DNA of 64,000 nucleotides from Gnetum montanum (taxonomy: Eukaryota > Streptophyta > Gnetopsida > Gnetales > Gnetaceae): the NCBI GenBank assembly GCA_015680685.1, contig MNCI01010754.1, positions 1-64,000 of the forward strand. Direction: 5' to 3'. Shown piece after piece: positions 33,193 through 44,319 of this stretch. The notes below the pieces were generated by a model. That model worked only from the letters and a program-made list of their open reading frames with translations, had not been told where the DNA came from and searched no databases. Both the position numbers and the translations under genes were made by a program. Positions within the stretch are counted from its first letter, which is position 1. Each line of letters starts with the position of its first letter.

Positions 33193-35930
33193 ATGGTTCC
33201 AAAAAGAGGTGCTCAAGGTGAACCCTCATAAAGAGCTACTAAGTATCCATGTGATGGCCATAGATAGCAAGAAGAACATGAGGAACATGCTAAGTAGGAG
33301 GCCCAGTCCTTCCGTATTCATCAAGAGGCCCCTACAACTAGGCAATTAGCCCAAGGAGAGGTGGTAGAAGTACTGGCTCCTAAATAGGGACAACATCTCA
33401 CATTGGCTCCTAACTACCTTGCTACCACTTTGGAAAAATCCACACTAGCTTTAGTCATTGTGAAAATGAACTTTCATCCATTCGTAGAGTTTGCTTCAGA
33501 AGTGATGCAAATGCAACTCACAGCTTTCCCATTATGGCCTATTTTGTCTTACAATGGTGAATGGTACCTAGGTGAAGTCCACTAATTTTTTCATAATAAA
33601 TATGAGGACACCACTGTTAACATCTATAGGGTGATCATCTCTTATTTAGTCAAGGATGTTGCTGCAGCTCTCAACCTGCACAATGAAGGGGCTAAGGTTG
33701 CTCACCTATCCACTAGATCCAAACCAAAAACAAAGAAACTGTGGCTAAGATGGGCATATGAAAAATAGGATAAATCATACAATGAAATGAATTTGGAGGA
33801 GAAAACCTACTATAAGATTGGGATGTACCACCTATTTCCCTTGAAAGGGCTTAATTGAATCTCCACTTATGCAGCTAGAGGAAGTGCCATTTTAATGGGA
33901 AAATTTGTAACCAACCTTCGCTAGTATTACTTCACTAAAATCAAATGGTGGTTCAAAGAAACAAAGTTAGGGAGACCAAAAATTATGTTTTCCTACTTAA
34001 TCATAAAGCTCTGCAAGCACGTGGCAATCTTGGGATATACCAATGATATCCCTAGGAAGGCTTAGCACGCTTCCTTCATAGAACTCCTAAAAAATGCAGC
34101 ATCAAAAAATGATTCTAGTGAAGAAGAAGAAACAAAGAAGGAGGCTATGCCATGAATAGAGACATAATAAGAGCTTGAATAGCATCCACAAGCACAAGAT
34201 CCATCACCACCATCACAAAATTATAGGCCTTTAATGAGTCACCTACAAACGATCATTGAAACAATCAACTATGGAAGTAGGGATGAGGCTAATATTTTCT
34301 AAGTCATGGACAATGCCATACAACCCATCGTGTCAGTTAAACTAATGTAGGGAGAGATCTCAATATAGTTTGAATGGGAGGGATCCCAATGATCACACCA
34401 AATCTTTGGAAATGCCACATCCTTCAAGTGACATTGGAAATAAGAGAAGGTGCCATGATTTTCGTGCTACAACATGAGAATGCGGTAGGTGCAATAGAGG
34501 TGATCACCAGTCACATCAAAGATTCATTCAATGCACCTGTTATGCACCCAAAAAATCTGGTAGGAACTAGAGATGCATATATGTTGGTTGGGACCTCAAT
34601 GACTCCTATGGTGCATGAGGATGTGCTTGATTGATTTTTGTAGATGGGTCAAGTAATGACCACTCTATTTGACATTCCCAATGATGTCATTGTAGCATAA
34701 TCAAATCCCATCACCATGAAAGAAAATTTGATCATGGCAGAAGTTAGGGTAGAAAATGTAGAAGCTGAGATATACAGATTACAAGGAGAGCTAGCTACCT
34801 TGCAAGCTAACTGATGGGATCCTACCCATTTTTTTATGCTAAACCAACTAAAGTAATTTAGAACAAAGGAGCTCACCAAGCTAGTGAAGGAGAGGTCAAC
34901 TATGGAGTGAGAAAATGAGATGGCAATTTGGAATGCCTATACTACAGACATGAAATCTCATGCATATAAAAAGGCACTAACTGCCATCCAAGAAGAAATT
35001 AAGTAGCTCACTATAGAGAATTCTAGGTTGACCACTAAGGAAAAACAAAATAACATCTTAGAAGAAAGCAACCACCAATTACGAGAACAACTAGTGAGGG
35101 TCAACTAGGATATGAATAGATTGGCTTGAGAGAATAGAACCCTCTCCATGGAAGAGGTATGCACTATTTGTCAAAAGTTAGTAATCAAAATTAGCACATG
35201 GAAAAATGAGGCCAAGAAGCATGAAAAATTGAAACAGCACTTGCATGACCAAGTTCTCATGTATAAATAGATCAATGAAAAGAAAATCAAGATGGTCAAA
35301 GCTCACATCAACTTCTTGTGAATGTAGAATCCTGAGTAGCAGCCCATCTTGGATAGTTATTCCATGGTCCAACAAGCAGAAGCCAAAAACAAGGACCTAC
35401 AAATAGAGGATCTAAAGGAGTACATGGCATTGGCTAATCTTAGATATGCCAACCTTGCCATGTTAACAATAGATCATCCCCAAAGTGAGTTGGAGAAACA
35501 AGTGGTGCCAACCTATGTGCTGTATGAGAAAGAGTTCATAGATCAGAAAGATGCTTTGCAAAAGTTGCAGGTGGAAAACTCAAAGTTAGAGGTGCTTAAA
35601 GCTAGTTATCAAGGACAAAAGGATGTAGCCTCAAACCTAGCTTGGAGATTAATAGATTATCATGAGCTTAGGGAAAAAGTTAGGGCTTTTGAGGAAGAAC
35701 AATGATAGTTCGTGACATGGTGTGTAAAGGAGAATCAAATGTTTCCACTACTACCATGTTCTTGGGATGTACTAGTGCTAGCACGCATCATCACAGTAGC
35801 CTAGATGGTGCATGACCCAAGGATAGAAAAAGAAAAATTTCAGGCCTTGCTCAATCATTACAAATTTCAATGGCCTAGTGACAAAGGGAAGTAGCCAATG
35901 GAAGAGCCATTACCTCTAGGTGCCACATGA
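33193..35930 (+). pseudogene. ORF2: plant-transposon-type domain plus coiled coil, decayed
   Basis: The reading begins MVPKRGAQGEPS and aligns along its length with ORF2 at 14470-17249. The domain at about 33400-34100 has MNFHPFVEFASEVM, FPLWPILSYNGEWYLGEVH, RGSAILMGKFVTNL, a SYLIIKLCKHVAILGYTND box and ASFIELLKN. From 34430 to 35860 the protein is charged and heptad-like; 35349-35705 is open for 118 codons of coiled coil (LQKLQVENSKLEVLKASYQG). It ends PMEEPLPLGAT and TGA at 35928-35930. Stops differ in position from those of the sister copy, so both decayed after copying. A structural or envelope-like role is possible, but no signal peptide or membrane anchor is seen. Confidence 0.8.
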
Positions 35931-36122
35931 GCTTCCTAGTTCTATTTTTTGATTTTTTTTTATAATAATGTGTTCCATTTTTGTACTACACCACTACGAC
36001 ATGCAAAAAGTTGTTTATTTTATTCATTGATTAAGTCATTCAATAATCTCATACTTGCCCAATATTTTGTAAGAAACTTGTTCTTCATTTTGCTTAACTC
36101 AAGAATGAGTTTTCATTTAGTT

Positions 36123-36131
36123 GTGAAGGTA
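36123..36131 (+). other. polypurine tract region
   Basis: GTGAAGGTA lies directly before the LTR start TGATGAGTCATC and aligns with the region before 17460. Confidence 0.55.
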
Positions 36132-36996
36132 TGATGAGTCATCATTTAGTAGCCCTGATGTTAGATACATGATGTTAAAGCCTTGACATTGCATACTCGA
36201 TGTTAGAGCCAATAAGCAACATCAAATACCTGATGTCGGCTCATCTAGGTTCTACCTATAAATACGGTGCTTGGATACTTAGATGAGAAAGTAGTAATGG
36301 AGATAGTTTAGTTTTTAATTTCTTCTCTTTAAATTATATCATTCCTAGTGCATGCCTACAGTGTGATGTTTGTAATCGTACAACACCTTTGTTCAAGTAT
36401 GATGTACTTGGACATGTTACATGACTGGCAATAAAGATCAAGATTACTTCCATCATTGCAACATCCACTTAGATTATTGTTGCCTTTAATTATTTATTAC
36501 TTTCTTTAATTAAATATTTTCATTTATTGTTATTTACTATTCCTGTTATTAAGTAGAATGTGTACACCTTAATCATGAGTATTTAAGTGTAAATACTTGG
36601 TAATATAAAGGTGTATGATTTGGCATAACCAATGATGTATTTTTGGCAATCCTAGAAGTAGCTTCATGAAGTCCAAGATGTGTACAGATAATTAAGAGTA
36701 GATACTTATCATCATAGGCTATTTTAGATCTTGTTTTCCATTACTCACTAGCTTAATTAATTTATCTCTTTTTCATCATCAAGAGTAGCATAGAAATTAG
36801 ATAACATCATATACCACACTTTGGACTAAATCATACATGACAAAGCTACCACTAGTCCAAGTGGGATGATAACAAATTGTGATCAAAGCATAGCAATCTA
36901 GATGCCACAACTAGTCCCATCCATGGAATTTGACTAGATCATGCATGAATTCTGTGATTCATATAGTTAAGCATAGGGTTACCTTGCCACTCATCA
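36132..36996 (+). repeat. 3' LTR of the complete Athila-like element
   Basis: It starts TGATGAGTCATC and ends CCACTCATCA, followed by ATAAC at 36997-37001. The TATA box is at 36257-36264. It matches 27733-28610 throughout with scattered transitions. Confidence 0.9.
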
Positions 36997-37001
36997 ATAA
37001 C

Positions 37002-37788
37002 CATTGGAGGAAATAAAAAAGTTATTTCTAGATATTTCCTTATCTCCAATTCAAAGTAAGAAACTTGCATTGTGAAAAACCTATATAGGAAAACACCTAA
37101 ATCACTCAAGGCAAGTAAAGTAATCCAAAGAATAATCATGAAGATTTAAGCATTGGACAAATTCCTGGCTAATATCTATAATATGTTGAAAGTTTGATTT
37201 AGGAACTATACCACCATTACTACATTCTTCTTTCAAGGTTTGGTTATTTAGATTTATTGCTCATTATTTTATTATATGTGGATATAAACATAGGACTTGT
37301 TCTTTCATTTCCCTAGCTTGAGCTAGATTTATGTAGATATAATTTTGGAAATATCTCTATAAACATTCTTCCTATTTTGTTCCTTTTAATCTTTTGAGAT
37401 CATAGATTATCCTTGTGGGAAGATCTACATTGAAAACTTGAGGGGTTCAAGTTTTTATCTTTTTGCATCAACCATAAAAGGTATGTGAGTATGTCTTGTT
37501 TGAGCATCACATCATGTTGTTTAGCCTTACAAGATTCTTAAGATACCTATGGGATATCCAAATCGTTATTCATCATAAGAGAGTAAGAAGCATATAATAA
37601 TCTACCACAATGATAGCCTCAACCATAGTTTGAACTTAAGTAGGTTTTATGATGGTGAGCTTTATCATACACATTAGTTAGTTTATTTAGTTTATGCTTT
37701 CCTTTCCTGCTATTAGCTATATTGTGTCTTACATTGCTTAATATCCAGATTATCTTTATAAGGATTCCTTTTATGTGTAACTAATTCA
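37002..37788 (+). repeat. 3' LTR of the copia element, second part
   Basis: The sequence resumes with CATTGGAGGAAATAAA, matching CACTGGAGGAAAAAAA of the 5' LTR, and ends TGTGTAACTAATTCA. It is the remainder of the LTR cut at 27733. Confidence 0.8.
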
Positions 37789-38330
37789 ACCTCATTTATG
37801 AGTTAATTGATCCATAAATACTACTATCACTCTATTTTTCAATTTCATTTTAAGGAACATTTATCTTTCTATCTCATTTAAGTTATACTTTATTGTATCA
37901 ATCTAATATATTTTGTAAGTCTCTCAAGCAATTTTGATATGACCCACAACATCTCTTAACGAGATCACATCTTCATAAGCCCTTGAAACATCAATTTAAT
38001 TAGTGGATCATGGCTTTATCTAGAAATAACTCAAATATTAGATAACTCAAATCATTATCTTGAAAACAATCATTTGTAAAAAGAAAGAATAAACAAGACT
38101 CTAAAAACATATATGCTAAACAAGAAATCATGATCAACTTTCCTCGAAAGGTTTTCAAAAAAATGTTAGAATATAAAACTATAAATAAATTGACATCATT
38201 TTTTCATGATATTGATCATCCAATTCAATTGTCCAAAGCTAAAGCAAGAGGGCTTGCAAAAAAGCATTATGCTTTATGATAAAATCTAGAATGTAAAATT
38301 ATTACATCGAAAAAAAGTAAGTGTAACATC
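37789..38330. other. unclassified AT-rich DNA
   Basis: No coding region, repeat or recognisable element was found between the copia LTR and the next LTR-like start. Confidence 0.4.
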
Positions 38331-40260
38331 CCTATTAATTATCTATAAATATACTATAAATAACTAATAGAGATGCTACAAAACCTCAAGGATCTAGATT
38401 TAACTTTGATTTACTAACTTAAAAAGAGAATTACGCAGCCAAAAAAAGGTAGATGTCAAAAAATTCCATTGGTTGCATCATAAAATAGTGTGTAAAATAA
38501 CAATCCCAATGACACTTGCTTTGCCTTATTCAAATATCTAGAAATAAAGTTATTCATGTTTTAAAGTTACTAAATTATTACTAAAATTAAATAATAAAAT
38601 ATTCATATATAATAAATAATATTAATAGTATGCATTGAAACAAAAACTATTCCTTGCAATCTCATGGTCCTAATGGCATAGATTGTAAATTCATTTTACC
38701 AATATAGATACATGGTTCAAATATCCAAAAAAAAGTGTATAAGATTTCTATTTTACAAAAATACAAAATATATAGAAATTATATTTCAAGTTAAGAGGGT
38801 CCATCTTATCCAAAATTGATCCACCTTTCATCCTATGTTCTTATTTCAATGATTCCTTACCTACTCTAGGCTCTCTACATCGAAATGCAAGAGGAGTCAA
38901 AACCCTTCAAATAAGAAAGGTTATTATATTCCCCTCTTCATGGAGCATAAATTTTCTAGGTCAAAAGTCTTTGGTTATGAGCTAGACAAATATTTCCAAC
39001 ACAATATTCAAAAATGTTTCCATGTCCATAAATGCCACAATTTTTCCAAAAAAAATCAAAAGGAAACCAAATATCCAAAAGAAATCCAAAACTCTAAATA
39101 ATGTATATTTTATCCACACATCTCCAAAGGCTAGGTCTTGGTCATCCTCACTACCAATAGGAACTATTAGATCTTGGAATAACCTTACTACTATCATTAG
39201 ATTATCCTTTAAACTATTTTAATGTCCAAAAATATCACAAATTTATCCAACAAAAATCTAAAGAATGTATATTTTAGCTAGGCATCTTTGAAGGATATGT
39301 CTTGGTTACCCTCACTATCAAAGGGACTCACTAATAGCTCTTGGAATAACCTCACTACTATTGTTAGATTATCCTTGTGATCCCAAAAAAGTCACTTATG
39401 GTTAGGTCTTAGCAATAGCCTCACTACTAACATCCTTAATGGCTGATGCACATGTATCATTGGAAGGATAGGTCTTGACTATGCCTTACCACAACTCCAC
39501 TCAACTCAATTGTGCTATGATCTCAACTAAATCCATAGGCTCACATGAACTTATGAATCAAAATCTAGGGTAGGAAATCCATCCAACAATCCTTATTCTC
39601 ATGGAGTAGGTTCCACTAAAGAATACTTCATGGAAAAAAAGGCATCTAAAAGATTTGTAGATTCCACTACCAATTGAGCAAAATCGGTTGCACAAATATG
39701 ATTATTTTATTCCAAAATTCCAAAAGATGTCCAAAATGGCCAAAAATCCATAAAAACTCAAATTTTACAAAATTCTCATAAAACTATGTTTATGTTATTT
39801 TAAAATCCCAAATATCCATAAAATATCCAAAAGCAAGTTGGGCATAATTTTTACAATTCCAAAAATTCATCAAAAGACAGAAAATGATATGGACAAGATC
39901 AAAATATTCTTTTTTTATAAAAATAAGCCCAAAATATCAAAAATCTAGTAGAATCTTAGCATAATATTCAAACTTGTAGAAAAATAATAGAAAATAAAAA
40001 AGTAGAGTGGAAAAATAAAAATTCTACAACAAAATAGGATAGCTATATGAAAAGAAAATTAAAATAATCTTTTTTACTTGTGTTGGCAAAGCTTTTAAAA
40101 TATTTTTAGCCTCTTCCTTTTCTACCTAATGCTTAGCATTTTTTTTTCTTTGCTAAACTTGTCACACCTAAAACCCTTATACAAACTATGATAAGACATA
40201 TCTAAAATCACAACCTATTTATAAAAGGAAGAATGGAAGAAACAAGGCTGAAATCAACTT
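38331..40260 (+). repeat. probable LTR and leader of a decayed Ty3/gypsy element
   Basis: The left edge TGTAACATCCCTATT is the usual start of many plant Ty3/gypsy LTRs. The stretch has no open frames. A TATA-like TATTTATAAAAGG lies at about 40208-40220, 50 bases before the first gag-like codons. No second LTR copy is in the window, so the right limit is a guess. Confidence 0.4.
39084..39400. repeat. tandem duplication, about 167-bp period, two units
   Basis: Two adjacent units share AATGTATATTTTA, a GTCTTGGT...CCTCACTA block, CTTGGAATAACCT and TTAGATTATCCTT. The second unit starts near 39250. A third, weaker trace (TAGGTCTTAGCAATAGCC) follows at about 39400. Confidence 0.65.
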
Positions 40261-40264
40261 CAAA

Positions 40265-42780
40265 ATGAAGAAGAAAGGAAAAAATGTAATAGAGCTTTAC
40301 GAGGAACATCCTAACATTAATTTAATTAGGGGTAATAGAGATTAAGATAATGAAGATAATTCTAAAGGTATTAGTGTTAAGAATGATGAGGAGATTCATA
40401 CCTTTAGTACTCCTTTATCAAGAACAAATACTAACACTTTGTCTAGATTAGTGCAATATTTAGTAGTAACAAGTGCATAGAGGTTCAATGCAATAAAATT
40501 GCAATCCTTGTTAATCTCTTCAATCCCACTTGACAACCTACTAATCCTAATCCTCCTCAAATCCCTTCCCTAATCTTGAAGTCATTTTTTTAAATTCTTA
40601 ACCATATAAATTATTTTGCAACAACAATATAAATAATCCTTATTCCTTCTTCCTTCATGATCCCACATCCTTATTTAGTATAAATGGTAATTGTTCTATA
40701 TCTCCTATTTCTCTAGTTAATACCACTTATTTCCAACTTGTGTTATTTAATATCTAAACTATTCCTCAAGTTTCTCCATTTATACCTCTTATTCTTTATG
40801 TGTTGATAACTCCTCTACTAGTTTTTCCTCAAAATACTATTCCTCTAAATACTCAATCTCCTACATTCTTTCAATCCTAGGTAAATTCCCTTGAAATTTA
40901 ATCTCATATTTTGACTTCATTGCTAATGAGTGGAGAGGTATCCCTACACTCAACCATACAAATACGAGTGTTCACGCATGAACCGGTCAAACTCCATGGA
41001 CAAGCTAGTTGTGGTATCTAGATAGTTACATGTTGATCACAGTTCGTTGTCTTCCCACCTGGACTAGTATTTTCTTTATCATGTATGGTTTAGTCCAGAG
41101 TGAGGCATATGATGTGATCCTAAACTAGTGCTACTCCTAGAGAAAATGNTAATAAAAAAATTAAATAATTAAAGCTATGTGAATGCTACAATGATGAAGT
41201 AATCTCGATCTTTATTGCCGATCATGTGCAATCACACTCGAATAAAGGTTCTGTACAATCATAAGCATCACACTATGGGCATGCATTGGGAAAATATTCT
41301 AACTCTTGTGGGAACAAACTACAAGAGTTTGGCTACAATTAAGTCAAAAGATGCCTATGTGTGGCGGAGGACCACTTATTTATAGGCTAAAATAGGCTCT
41401 GTGTAAACGGGGCCACGTCGGCGCATGGAGGGATGCATCAACAGGGCTGCATCGACGCGACCATGTATATGGGGTATGGGGTCCCATATACACAGCCTAG
41501 TAAATGCATCGACCTTTTTAGCACTTCATCAGTTGCTCATCTTCAAGTAAATGAAGAATAAATAAAAAATACTATTGCATTACATTAAGAATTTTCAATC
41601 TTTGTGACTTAATTGTTAAGTGATTATATCTATTCCATCATTCTTAATACTAAATCACGTAAAGCCATATCTATTCCAAACTTCACCAAGTACACTAGAA
41701 AGAGTAAATATTCCACTAATGATATAGTAACTTTCTAGAATGACTGCATATTGTTAACTAGCTATTGGCATATCATTCTATAAAAATTTTCCAACTATCT
41801 TTCTAAATGAGATTTAGAATAGTATCCTTTTTTAGATATGATTTAATTACATATTTGAAGAATCTATTCACAATATTCATAAAATGATTCAAATTTAACA
41901 TATCCAAGAATGATATATCGACTCAAATATTCTTAATTAATAAAGTACTAAATAAACCTATTGGCAAGTTCATTCTTTAATAATTATAACAAGCACACAA
42001 CTTGCTTATTCTCTTCTAGTGCCTCAACTACTAGACATCTTTGAAATAATAGTCAAAGGTTATATCAAGTATAAGATCATTTATTTAAGGTTGATGATTC
42101 TTAATGATTCTTTACCGTTAGTAAAAAATATTGAAGAAACAATGATTTAAAGACATAATCTAGAATGTCTTAACTTCCATAACAAATAAAATAAGATAGT
42201 AAACAAGTGAAGAAGTTATCTTAAATTTAAGGTATTTCAGATATCTTTCAATATTCATATGCAACAATTATGGTAGTAACTTCTTCTTAGTAGCAACTAC
42301 CAATCCAACCATCATTAGAAGAATCAAGTTCATCTCAACCTCATCAACAAGGATTAGGTAATAATAGTAGCAATTATCAACAATTTAAACAACTCAAAGA
42401 TCATTCAAAATATCATAGTTTTATAATTAAGTATTCAATATTGTTTGATTATTTGCTTAGGAAAAATCACATGCAACAAAAGTAGATGTCAAATCTAACC
42501 TTATCAATGTATAATCATATCAAACTTGAAGGTTATGAATGCTTTCCAATGTATGGAAGGAGATCCCAATATCCTAAAATGGTATGACCTCTTATAAGTT
42601 CTACTACTGCCATCAAAAGATAGGACATGATATAGATAATTGTAATTCCCTAAAGAATGACATCCAAACTCTAGAATAGAAATGAACAATCATCTTCAAT
42701 TTTTCTACTTATCTTGAAATTAGGAGTTTGAAATTTTTCAAACTCCATTAGGAACACATGATGTCATATCAACCTTTCTT
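40265..42780 (+). pseudogene. Ty3/gypsy Gag remnant, interrupted by a solo LTR
   Basis: A short reading MKKKGKNVIELYEEHPN opens at about 40265. After a long decayed Pro/Ser-rich region and the solo LTR at 40924-41531, a Gln/Ser-rich stretch (42280-42400) leads to a knuckle-like motif FYYCHQKIGHDIDNC followed by NSLKNDIQTL at about 42599-42675. This is the usual end of Tat-type gag. Stops occur throughout. The link between the two halves rests on order and spacing only. Confidence 0.5.
40924..41531 (-). repeat. solo Athila-like LTR, internally shortened at an N
   Basis: In minus orientation it starts TGATGAAGTGC and ends CCACTCATTA. U3, TATA box (CCTATAAATAAG near 41375), R and U5 match the LTR at 59431-60322. 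Flanking bases are ATTGC (40919-40923) and GTTGC (41532-41536), a 5-bp duplication with one mismatch, so no internal region is expected. About 280 bp that the related LTRs carry are missing exactly at the N at 41149, so the shortening may be an assembly gap. Confidence 0.75.
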
Positions 42781-42789
42781 ATGCAAGAT

Positions 42790-44246
42790 CAATTAACTTA
42801 GAGATTAAGATAATCTTATATGATCAATGCCTATATTAATCAATAGGTTACACTATTTTCTTGATAGCAAGTTCATCTATGTATGCCTTTCATGGTCAAT
42901 TATTTAACCTTTATTCCATTTTTAGCATAGTCCTAGCTAACTCATTAGAACTAGCAACATCATGTTAAGTAAGCCTATTTTTTAGTGGTTTTTAGTTCAT
43001 ATTCCTATTCTACTATCCTTTCAACCCCTATATTTACTCCCTCTAAAACTCCCTTTGTCATTAGCTCATCATCCCCTATAAATATAGCTTCTATTCTTTC
43101 TCATCTTATTTTCTAATACCATTCCTCACAACCCACTTTAGCTCCTATTCCTTATTCCTCTATTTCAATTAATCTTAACTTTTTTCATATACTTTGTTTT
43201 ACCCTAAAATCTATATCTTAACAAGGGATCAACAAGATTATTTTCCCTAACAAGAAAAGAAAAATATTACTTTATGCCCCAAATTAAATCTTATCTACAT
43301 TATTTAAAATCCTCATCTAGCTTAACCTCAAATTGTTATTATTTTTCCTTCATTCCAAAAGATATTAAGACTAAAAACAAAGCTCTAACTAAAATAATGG
43401 TTGCCATGAAGTCAAAGTAAACTATCCTATCTTTCTTTGACCTCATCTCTATTAGAGTGGTGATAGTAGAAACTTTTCAAATTTAGTTGAATTTTTATGG
43501 AAGAATAAATTTCTAGCGAGGATACATAATTAATGAAATTGAATGTCAAATTATGCATTTTTTCACCTTAATATTTTTAAACACAAAAAGATGAAAAAAT
43601 TAGTAGTCATAATTTTCATTATTTCTATCTAATATTTTGTACCAAGGTTAAAAAAAATTAAAATAGAATAAATAATATAATCTTGATCAACATATCTGTG
43701 AATCAAGTTAAATTACTTTTCCTATGTTTAATAGTAGAAGTTTTCACTTCTCAACATAAAATTCTATTACTCAACTTGGTTTAGTTTCACTTCCCATTCA
43801 TAGCTATGACTATTTTCCTTCTTTAATGTCTTTATACATTCTAAGATACCTTTGTCCTTCTTCTTTACTATAGTTCACTTGTCATGGTCTTACTTTGGAG
43901 ATCCTACTTTGTTTTACATCCTTGTACCATCATATATTTTTATCATTGGCTACATGACTCTTCTTCATAAATAATCTTCAATTTTTATTTTTTTGTAGTT
44001 TAACTTTTAACAATTTTATCTTATTACACAAATTCTACTTATTAGTCCATTTTATATACATGAAATGCATTTTATCTATTTTACTAATATGAATTCCTCT
44101 CATTTTCATTTAACACATGGAATCATGCTAAATTGTAATTCTAATATTCCTTCTCAATTTATTAATCATGGAAAATAAAACTAAATAAGAAGTGTAATTA
44201 GTAGATACATGTCTAAACATTAGAAAGGGCCCAACTCCCAACTCAC
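42790..44246. other. unclassified AT-rich DNA
   Basis: A Pro/Ser-rich but broken reading occurs near 43020-43140, like the one at 40650-40880. The part next to 44247 should contain the LTR of the copia element on the minus strand, but no second copy exists to define it. Nothing else is recognised. Confidence 0.35.
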
Positions 44247-44247
44247 A

Positions 44248-44262
44248 ATCTCCTCCTATAAA
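44248..44262 (-). other. polypurine tract of the minus-strand copia element
   Basis: The minus strand reads TATAGGAGGAGAT directly before TGTGAGTTGGG, a copia-type PPT and LTR junction. Confidence 0.55.
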
Positions 44263-44319
44263 CTACACATTATTTCTTTTTTCTTATTATTCCCATGGAT
44301 TTTTAATCCTCCTTACTTC

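Larger units (their letters stand above)
27733..36996 (+). mobile_element. complete pol-less Athila-like element
   Basis: Two LTRs (27733-28610 and 36132-36996) flank a primer site, gag, a conserved non-coding region, ORF2 and a PPT. A perfect 5-bp duplication, ATAAC, bounds it. At 9264 bp it has the size and order of internal region 1 with LTRs at 9095-18348, although the LTRs differ strongly in U3. Protease, RT, RNase H and integrase are absent in both, so the missing pol is a family trait and not a private deletion. Movement would need proteins in trans. Confidence 0.9.
22207..37788 (+). mobile_element. Ty1/copia element, decayed, split by a nested Athila-like element
   Basis: The 5' LTR (22207-23553), initiator-Met-type primer site, gag and pol remnants to about 26860, PPT (27222-27235) and 3' LTR (27236-27732 plus 37002-37788) are in the copia order, with integrase before RT. 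The two LTRs match over most of their length but are clearly diverged, so the insertion is old. No matching 5-bp duplication was found at the estimated ends. The nested 9.3-kb element is younger, as it interrupts the 3' LTR. Confidence 0.8.

Noticed and set aside
22207-37788. A 5-bp target duplication for the copia element
   Set aside because: Bases before 22207 (ATTAC) and after 37788 (ACCTC) do not match; ends are too decayed to decide.
41532-41550. TTGAAGATGAG on the minus strand as the PPT lead-in, which would make 40924-41531 a 3' LTR
   Set aside because: The near-perfect 5-bp duplication at both edges fits a solo LTR better, and no element interior of that family follows.
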